A stretch of DNA of 64,000 bases from Deltaproteobacteria bacterium (GTDB taxonomy: Bacteria; Desulfobacterota; Desulfobacteria; Desulfobacterales; Desulfosarcinaceae). A program made the position numbers and the translations under genes. The stretch covers positions 1 through 64,000 of the forward strand of contig JAHLLR010000009.1 in assembly GCA_020444075.1 (NCBI GenBank), in the 5' to 3' direction. The notes beneath the pieces were generated by a model. The model had not been told where the DNA came from. It searched no databases and was given only the letters and a program-made list of their open reading frames with translations. Shown here piece by piece: positions 58,102 to 64,000 of this stretch (position 1 is its first letter; every line of letters begins with the position of its first letter).

Positions 58102-59180
58102 TTTTCTCCTCCTATGGGTGAGAACTTGCCGTCCCGTTCTACAGGCATGAATCCGGCCGTACGAATGGTTTCCAGCATTTTGTCGCGAGCCAGCCCCACC
58201 GGGGTGACTGCACCTGCCAGGTGAGCGATTTTCTCTTCGCTGATGGTGCCGTCCATGTCGTCAGCTCCCCAGCTCAATCCGGCCGCGCCGGTTTCCAGAC
58301 CGGTCATGGGCCAGTAGGACTTCAAATGGGGGATATTGTCCAGCACCAGCCGTGAGATGGCCAGCACCGAAAGTGTTTCCAGGGGAGTGGGCCCGTTTTG
58401 GATAAAATTGCCTGCACCCGGCTGAAAAGGAAGCGGAATAAAGCAGGAAAATCCACCCGATTGGCCCTGTGCCCGTCTTAAAATCAGGAGATGGTCGATG
58501 CGCTCGTTCCACGTATCGCCGAACCCGAACAGCATGGTGGCGTTGGTGGGTATCCCTTTGCCATGGGCCAGTTGGTGAATACGCACCCAGCCGTCGGGAC
58601 TGGTCTTGTTTTTCCAGTGCTGGCGGTAGAGCCGGTCGGAGAAAATTTCCGCACCGCCGCCGGGCATGGCGTCCATGCCGGCAGCCTGGAGCTGATCCAG
58701 CACCGTCGATTCAGGCAAACCGGCGGTTTTGGCAAAATAATCGATCTCAACGGCCGTAAAGGCTTTGATATGCAGGCCCGGATATCGATTTCGCAGGGAT
58801 CGGACCAGTTCCAGGTTTCGCTGAAAGGGCCATATCTGATTCAACCCGCCGACAATGTGGACTTCTGTGGGTCCCAGCCGTTCCACCTGCTCGAAGATCT
58901 CCGGTTCTTCCAGCACATAGGCATGGGGGGCATTTTTGGAGGCCGCATAATTGCAGAAGGTACAGCCGCTGCCGCAGATGTTCGTGGGATTGATCTGCAG
59001 GTTGAACACGTAAGTGGCCTGCCGGCCAAATCGCTGTTGACGGTTGGCCAGGGCCGCCACGCCCAGCCGGTGAAGGCGGTCCGGGGTGATGGCTTCGGCC
59101 AGGCCATAGGCCTCTTTCCGGGAAAGCCGCTCACATCGGGATCCTTTTTCCAGCGCCCGCTCAAATATATCACTGCCCAT
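58098..59180 (-). CDS. mqnE: Aminofutalosine synthase
   Basis: Radical SAM CGSGCTFCNYAAS; HIVGGLNQIWPFQRNLELV; MPGGGAEIFSDRLY. Confidence 0.93.
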   Translation of the reverse strand: MGSDIFERALEKGSRCERLSRKEAYGLAEAITPDRLHRLGVAALANRQQRFGRQATYVFNLQINPTNICGSGCTFCNYAASKNAPHAYVLEEPEIFEQVERLGPTEVHIVGGLNQIWPFQRNLELVRSLRNRYPGLHIKAFTAVEIDYFAKTAGLPESTVLDQLQAAGMDAMPGGGAEIFSDRLYRQHWKNKTSPDGWVRIHQLAHGKGIPTNATMLFGFGDTWNERIDHLLILRRAQGQSGGFSCFIPLPFQPGAGNFIQNGPTPLETLSVLAISRLVLDNIPHLKSYWPMTGLETGAAGLSWGADDMDGTISEEKIAHLAGAVTPVGLARDKMLETIRTAGFMPVERDGKFSPIGGEK

Positions 59181-59234
59181 AGTAGATGGTTCCTATTGAT
59201 CAAACGGCCCTTTCAACGGGCGCACGGTCACGCT

Positions 59235-61028
59235 TCAGCCATCGGGTAAACCGAGGGTCTCCCACATGCGGTCCACCCGTTTTTCCACGTCCGGATCAAA
59301 TTCAACGGGCCTGGGATACCCTGTTTTCCAGCGGGCGTCAATGGCAATGGGAAAATCGAAAATCAGCCGGTTGCCTGCAACCGTCCGGCCGGCCGGATAA
59401 AGATCCGCCAAGGGATCGAAACGGGTGAACCAGCCCCAGAGTATCAGGGTCCGGTCGTTTAAGGGGACATCTTCGGATACAATGACGTGAAAGAGGTACT
59501 TCCTGGCTGCTGCATGCCGGATGAGCGCCTGACGGACGGGTTCAATATCCTGGCAGGTACTTTTGACCTGGACCATTAAAAATGCCGGCCCCAGGGTAGC
59601 CGTATCGCAAACATCCGGATGAATATCAACAGGTTCGGGAACATGCCGGGGTGCGTCCCCACGGATGGGGTTCCCGTCGTCGGTGGCCATGAGGATCAAC
59701 CGGCTGCCGCTGTTCATGGCCGGCCCGGTAAAGTCAAGGGTGTCCTGGGCGGTGGGGGCGAGCAGGTGGATGCCGGTTTTAGCGTCCAGGTGACGCCACA
59801 GCGCTCGGCTCACCGCCGCCATATCCCTCACATTCACCCGGTGGTCCACGGTGATCATCACCTTGGTCAGAGACACCTGCCCTTCACCGAGCATCCCCAG
59901 GGTGTGCTTCAGGGCTTCCCTGGGATAGCGCTCGGCTACGGACATCACGGCCAGGGAATGAAATCCGGTTTCCGGGTAGGCCCACAGATCGGTCACCGCC
60001 GGACGGATCATCTTCAGCAGCGGCAGGGTCATCTCCTGAAGGGCTTCGCCCATAAAAAAATCTTCCTGGACCGGCTTGCCCACCACGGTGGCCGGAAAAA
60101 TCGCGTCTTTTCTCGCCAGCACCCTATTCACCCTGAATACCGGGTAATCGGCGGCATGGGAGTAATGGCCGAAGTGGTCGCCGAACGGTCCTTCCCATTG
60201 CATGTCTCCGGGGGTCACCGTGCCCTCCAGGACGAATTCCGCCCGGGCGGGGACCCGGTGGCCGGTGGTCCTGCGGGCGATCACATCCAGTGGTCGATTC
60301 ATCATGTAGGCAGCCAGCAAGCGCTCGTCGATGCCTTCGGGAAGCGGGGCCACGGCCGCGGCGATCAGGGCAGGCGGTCCGCCCAGTACCACACTGACCG
60401 GCAGGGAACGGTTCATGGAGGCGGCCTTGTGGAAGTGGAATCCACCGCCTTTTTCGATCTGCCAGTGCATGCCGGTGCTGCTACCATCGAAGCGCTGCAG
60501 CCGGTAGATGCCTAAATTCCCCGTGCCATTTTCCGGATCCGTGGTGTGAACCAGCGGCAGGGTGAAAAAGGGGCCGCCGTCATCGGGCCAGCAGGTGAGT
60601 ACCGGCAGTCGCTTCAGATCCGGGGAATGGGAAACGGTTTCCAGGACCGGCCCGCTGACCACCCTGCGCAACCGTGCCGTGGAAAGGGCCAGCAGATCCC
60701 GGCGTGATTTGAAGATTCCCCTGAAGCTCGGCGGCATCAGGGTTCTGGAGAGTCGGAATACCCGCTCGCCCAGCCCGGCCGGATCGCCCCCAAAGGCCAG
60801 GCGTGTTCTCTGTCGGGTGCCGAACAGGTTGGTGACGACGCGGTAGGGAGATCCCGCGACGTTTTCAAAGAGAAGGGCCGGCCCCTTAGCAGCCATCACC
60901 CGGTGCTGAATGATGGTCATCTCCTGATTGGGGTCAACGCGAACACGAATGCGGGCCAGCTGTCCGGTCTGTTCCAGGTGGGCAAGGAATGCACGCAGAT
61001 CGACAAAACTCAACGGATGTCCTCCCAC
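59235..61028 (-). CDS. mqnL: UbiD-family decarboxylase (MqnL-type)
   Basis: FVDLRAFLAHLEQTGQLARI, NLGIYRLQRFDGSSTGMHWQIEKGG, EGPFGDHFGHYSHAADYPVFRVN. Confidence 0.9.
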   Translation of the reverse strand: MGGHPLSFVDLRAFLAHLEQTGQLARIRVRVDPNQEMTIIQHRVMAAKGPALLFENVAGSPYRVVTNLFGTRQRTRLAFGGDPAGLGERVFRLSRTLMPPSFRGIFKSRRDLLALSTARLRRVVSGPVLETVSHSPDLKRLPVLTCWPDDGGPFFTLPLVHTTDPENGTGNLGIYRLQRFDGSSTGMHWQIEKGGGFHFHKAASMNRSLPVSVVLGGPPALIAAAVAPLPEGIDERLLAAYMMNRPLDVIARRTTGHRVPARAEFVLEGTVTPGDMQWEGPFGDHFGHYSHAADYPVFRVNRVLARKDAIFPATVVGKPVQEDFFMGEALQEMTLPLLKMIRPAVTDLWAYPETGFHSLAVMSVAERYPREALKHTLGMLGEGQVSLTKVMITVDHRVNVRDMAAVSRALWRHLDAKTGIHLLAPTAQDTLDFTGPAMNSGSRLILMATDDGNPIRGDAPRHVPEPVDIHPDVCDTATLGPAFLMVQVKSTCQDIEPVRQALIRHAAARKYLFHVIVSEDVPLNDRTLILWGWFTRFDPLADLYPAGRTVAGNRLIFDFPIAIDARWKTGYPRPVEFDPDVEKRVDRMWETLGLPDG

Positions 61029-61588
61029 GTTCGGGCAGGAGTGCGGCCCAGCAGGGCAAGCACCCGATCCACGTAGGCGTCCAGCAGATCATCCATTGAC
61101 ACGGTTTTCGGGTCAGTACCGGCAAACATGAAAAAGGGCGGGCTCATGGGCATGATAAGTGCGCCGGCGGCGGCTGCCCGCCGGGCATTCTCCAGATCAA
61201 TCAGGGTCAGGGGCGCTTCGCGCAGGCAGAGAATCAGCGGACGGCGCTCCTTGAGCTGGCAATGGGCCGCCCGGGTGATCAGGCTGTCGCCCAGTCCGGC
61301 GGCAATCTGGGCCAGGGTGTGCGCCGAACAGGGCAGCACCACCATCCCCATGGCTGGAACCGATCCCGAGGAGAGCGGTGCGTAGAGATCATCGGGTCCA
61401 AATACCCGTTTCGCATGGGTTTCGATGGCTTCAAGACCGCCGCACTCGCTGCCGGCGACGTTCCTTCCCCACCGGCTGGCCACCAGGTCAATTGGCCAAG
61501 GGGATTTTTCAACCAGCAACCGGGCGCCGTGGATGCCTGACGCTCCGGTGATCCCGAGAATCAGATGGGGCGTGTCCGCTTTTTCCAT
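61010..61588 (-). CDS. mqnM: UbiX-family flavin prenyltransferase (MqnM-type)
   Basis: LILGITGASGIHGARLL, LPCSAHTLAQIAAGLGDSLITRAAHCQLKERRPLILCLREAPL; internal start MEKADTPH chosen. Confidence 0.9.
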   Translation of the reverse strand: MEKADTPHLILGITGASGIHGARLLVEKSPWPIDLVASRWGRNVAGSECGGLEAIETHAKRVFGPDDLYAPLSSGSVPAMGMVVLPCSAHTLAQIAAGLGDSLITRAAHCQLKERRPLILCLREAPLTLIDLENARRAAAAGALIMPMSPPFFMFAGTDPKTVSMDDLLDAYVDRVLALLGRTPARTWEDIR

Positions 61589-61616
61589 TTTTGGTCGCTC
61601 CGTTCGCATTGTCAAC

Positions 61617-62459
61617 TCATGCAACCATGGGAGCCAGTGCACCGGCAATCCCGGCTAGGGTGGAGATCGGAAAAAACCGTTTCGGTATGGGAATGGCTGG
61701 CACGTACATCAATACAAAAAAAACGGCCGCCGTAGCCAGAAGCATCCACGCCTTCGCGCCGCCGCCCACCGTCTGAACCACGGCCACGAGGATGCCCCAT
61801 GCTATCAGATGAACCCCTGCCGCCACCCTTACGGCTCCGTCGGCCCCCAGCCGTGCCGGCAGGCTATGAACGCGGTTCTGCCGGTCGCTGTCAACGTCCA
61901 TCAGCGCGTAGATGATGTCCGCCCCGCTCAGCCAGAAGAATACGAAACCGGAGAAAAGGATGACCGCCCAGGAAAATTGCGGTTGACCGGCAGCCGCCAC
62001 GTAGGCGCCCAAGGGCGCCAGTGCCAGGCAGAGGCCGATGCCGAAATGGCAAAAGGAGGTAAAGCGTTTAAGCAGCGAATACACCAACAGGGGGACGACA
62101 GGGATGGGCGACAGAATCAGGCACCATCCGCCCAGGAACCAACAGGCCGACAGGTAGACCCCCAGCCCCGCGAAAGCGACGGCCAGGGCCATGGTTAATG
62201 TCATTTTTCCGGAAGGCAATTCTCGACCGGCGGTGCGCGGGTTCAACCGGTCAATCCGTCGATCGAATACCCGGTTCATGGCCATACCGAAAATACGGGC
62301 TCCCACAGCGGCGACAACGATCAGCAGCATCACCTTGATGGAGGGGAAACGCTTTCCCGCTCCCAGCCAGGCACCGGTGAAAATCAGCGGCAGGCTGAAG
62401 GCGGTGTGCTCGATCTTGGTGAAATTCAATATGTTTTGCAAAGTTGCTTCAGGTTTCAT
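61617..62459 (-). CDS. mqnP: UbiA-family prenyltransferase (MqnP-type)
   Basis: GMAMNRVFDRRIDRLNPRTAGRELPSG, DVDSDRQNRVHSLPARLG. Confidence 0.92.
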   Translation of the reverse strand: MKPEATLQNILNFTKIEHTAFSLPLIFTGAWLGAGKRFPSIKVMLLIVVAAVGARIFGMAMNRVFDRRIDRLNPRTAGRELPSGKMTLTMALAVAFAGLGVYLSACWFLGGWCLILSPIPVVPLLVYSLLKRFTSFCHFGIGLCLALAPLGAYVAAAGQPQFSWAVILFSGFVFFWLSGADIIYALMDVDSDRQNRVHSLPARLGADGAVRVAAGVHLIAWGILVAVVQTVGGGAKAWMLLATAAVFFVLMYVPAIPIPKRFFPISTLAGIAGALAPMVA

Positions 62460-62464
62460 GGCTG

Positions 62465-63097
62465 TTAATCGATTGTATTTTTCGATAGTTCCCGGACCAG
62501 GGCATCGGCGATGCGCCCTGATACCCAGTCCATATGCCTGGCCACATCCTGCCGTCCGGTTTCATCGGCGGTGTCACTGACGCCCTTGATCATGGCACAC
62601 GGGATGCCGTAAAAACTGGCCGCCCGTGCCACAGCAGCGCCCTCCATGTCCGCCAGTTCACCCATACCGGCCAATTGGCCGCGCCAGACGGGGTCAAAAA
62701 CAGGTCGATCATTGGTCACCAATCGTGCCGGCTTCAGGTCACTGAACCACCGGGCGTCGCAGGCCACGGTCTGTTCAGCGAGACCGAATCGGTCGCAGTC
62801 ACCTTCGACGGCGGTACTGACTCGGAAAAGGTCACCGACCGAACCATGATTATCCGTGACCAACCGGCCGCAGAGTCCTGCATTGACCAGCATCGTGATC
62901 CGGTGAGTCAGCACCAGGTGAGTGGCTGCCAAGGCGGCCGCGACCTTCCCCATGCCGCTGATAACCGTGAGGCATGGCGTGAACCTTGCGTCGGCTGTCT
63001 GGAACTGTAAAAACGGCTGGACGCCCAGCGGTTCAGCGGATGCTTGTCGCAAAAAAGGATCCGCTTCGCGCCGAGTGGCATAGACGATGCCCACCAT
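62465..63097 (-). CDS. mqnB: Futalosine hydrolase
   Basis: ISGMGKVAAALAATHLVL, NAGLCG, ADMEGAAVARAASFYGIPCAMIKGVSDTAD. Confidence 0.9.
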   Translation of the reverse strand: MVGIVYATRREADPFLRQASAEPLGVQPFLQFQTADARFTPCLTVISGMGKVAAALAATHLVLTHRITMLVNAGLCGRLVTDNHGSVGDLFRVSTAVEGDCDRFGLAEQTVACDARWFSDLKPARLVTNDRPVFDPVWRGQLAGMGELADMEGAAVARAASFYGIPCAMIKGVSDTADETGRQDVARHMDWVSGRIADALVRELSKNTID

Positions 63098-63903
63098 CAG
63101 AGGGCACCGGTGTTTCGAGCCAGCACTTCCAGCTTCTCGATGGCCCGGCGGCCCCGGCTGGTCAACTTCAGGCTGAAATCGTTCACGAAGGTGCGGATAT
63201 GCGCCTGGAGCACGGTGTCATCCATCTCCTGGGCGTACTGCCGGATGTAAGGCATCGTTTCATCCGGATCGGCCATGGCCCGCCGGATACTCGCATTGAC
63301 AGCTGCATCTATCTGCCGGATCAGCGATTCACCCAGGCTTTTTCTGGCCGCAATCCCTCCCAGGGGGATGGGCAAGCCCGTCAGATCCTCCCACCAGGCA
63401 CCCAGATCCACCACCGGCACGAATCCGGCCGCTTCAAAGGTGAAGCGGCTTTCGTGAATGATCACCCCGCAGTCGGCCCGTCCCGATGTCAATGTGTCGA
63501 AGATCCGATCATAGGGGGTAAACAATCGGTGGTGGGCATCCGGAGCCCACAGGCGGAATAAGAGGTGGGCGGTGGTCCACTGGCCGGGCAGCACCACCCG
63601 GCAGCGAGGGATCTCCGCTTGCTTCAACGGTTTTCTGGCGATAAGCACCGGCCCGCAACCGAACCCCATGGCGGCTCCGCTGTGAAGCAGGCGGTATCTG
63701 TCCTTGACAGCCATCCATGCGTAAAAGGAGAGTTTAGTGATGTCCAGCACCGCATCCATGGCCAGGGCGTTGAGGGTCTCCACATCGTGGAGCATCGGCT
63801 TCATCCGGTAACCGGTTAATCCCACCTCACCGTCGGCGATGGCATTGAACATGAACGTGTCGTTGGGACAGGGGGAATAGCCGAATGTCAGTTCCTTGAC
63901 CAC
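63097..63903 (-). CDS. mqnD: 1,4-dihydroxy-6-naphthoate synthase
   Basis: FGYSPCPNDTFMFNAIADGEV, FGCGPVLIARKPL, VIIHESRFTFEAAGFVPVVDLGAWWED. Confidence 0.93.
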   Translation of the reverse strand: MVKELTFGYSPCPNDTFMFNAIADGEVGLTGYRMKPMLHDVETLNALAMDAVLDITKLSFYAWMAVKDRYRLLHSGAAMGFGCGPVLIARKPLKQAEIPRCRVVLPGQWTTAHLLFRLWAPDAHHRLFTPYDRIFDTLTSGRADCGVIIHESRFTFEAAGFVPVVDLGAWWEDLTGLPIPLGGIAARKSLGESLIRQIDAAVNASIRRAMADPDETMPYIRQYAQEMDDTVLQAHIRTFVNDFSLKLTSRGRRAIEKLEVLARNTGAL

Positions 63904-63912
63904 GGGATTATC

Positions 63913-64000
63913 CTACCGGCTGAAAAACGCGCCGATTTTTTCGACCACGTAGGCCTGCTGGGATTCGGTGAGTTCCGGGTAGATGGGCAGAGCCAGGGTC
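63913..64000 (-). CDS. C-terminal end of DegT/DnrJ/EryC1-type aminotransferase (truncated by window edge)
   Basis: Minus-strand translation ..TLALPIYPELTESQQAYVVEKIGAFFSR* typical of this family. Confidence 0.7.
   Translation of the reverse strand, partial: TLALPIYPELTESQQAYVVEKIGAFFSR

Noticed and set aside
59619-60515. 298-aa plus-strand ORF opposite the UbiD-family gene
   Set aside because: Shadow ORF within a strongly supported operon on the other strand.
1-64000. CRISPR arrays, tRNA/rRNA genes, prophage or transposase genes
   Set aside because: No regularly spaced direct repeats, no recognisable tRNA/rRNA stretches and no integrase, transposase or phage structural ORFs seen on reading; a dedicated scan (tRNAscan, CRISPRFinder) would be needed to exclude short or degenerate examples.

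Overview
This 64 kb window looks like chromosome of a desulfobacterial-type deltaproteobacterium, judged from gene content and style; taxonomy is inference. I find about 60 supported CDS and no rRNA, tRNA, CRISPR array, prophage or transposase.

Main blocks:
(1) About 4.4-12.3 kb and 22.4-27.8 kb: three paralogous sensor-kinase/receiver operons. They carry an SLC13-type transporter, a TauE/SafE-type transporter and a lipoate ligase.
(2) About 12.4-20.7 kb: an acetoin-dehydrogenase-like (aco) operon with an AcoR-like sigma-54 activator and an AhpD-like gene.
(3) 28-33.5 kb: a PEP-synthase-like protein with an unusual C-terminus, next to a histidine kinase/NtrC pair.
(4) 33.6-55 kb: housekeeping genes (folE2, ttcA-like, rpoZ, greA, psd, tsaB, lon, pilD, mrp, miaB, recJ and others).
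(5) 56.2-63.9 kb: a complete futalosine menaquinone operon.

The most interesting signals are regulatory:
(a) A TTTACAANNTTGTAAA-like palindrome (TTTACA-N3-TGTAAA) lies about 104-114 bp upstream of a sigma-54 -24/-12 element in all three kinase operon leaders. The regulators in those operons are receiver-only proteins.
(b) A TGTTCSNNNNNSGAACA operator plus sigma-54 promoter pairs the aco operon with the AhpD-like gene. This suggests a lipoyl-linked redox module.
(c) A structured 91-bp inverted-repeat element lies between those two convergent units.
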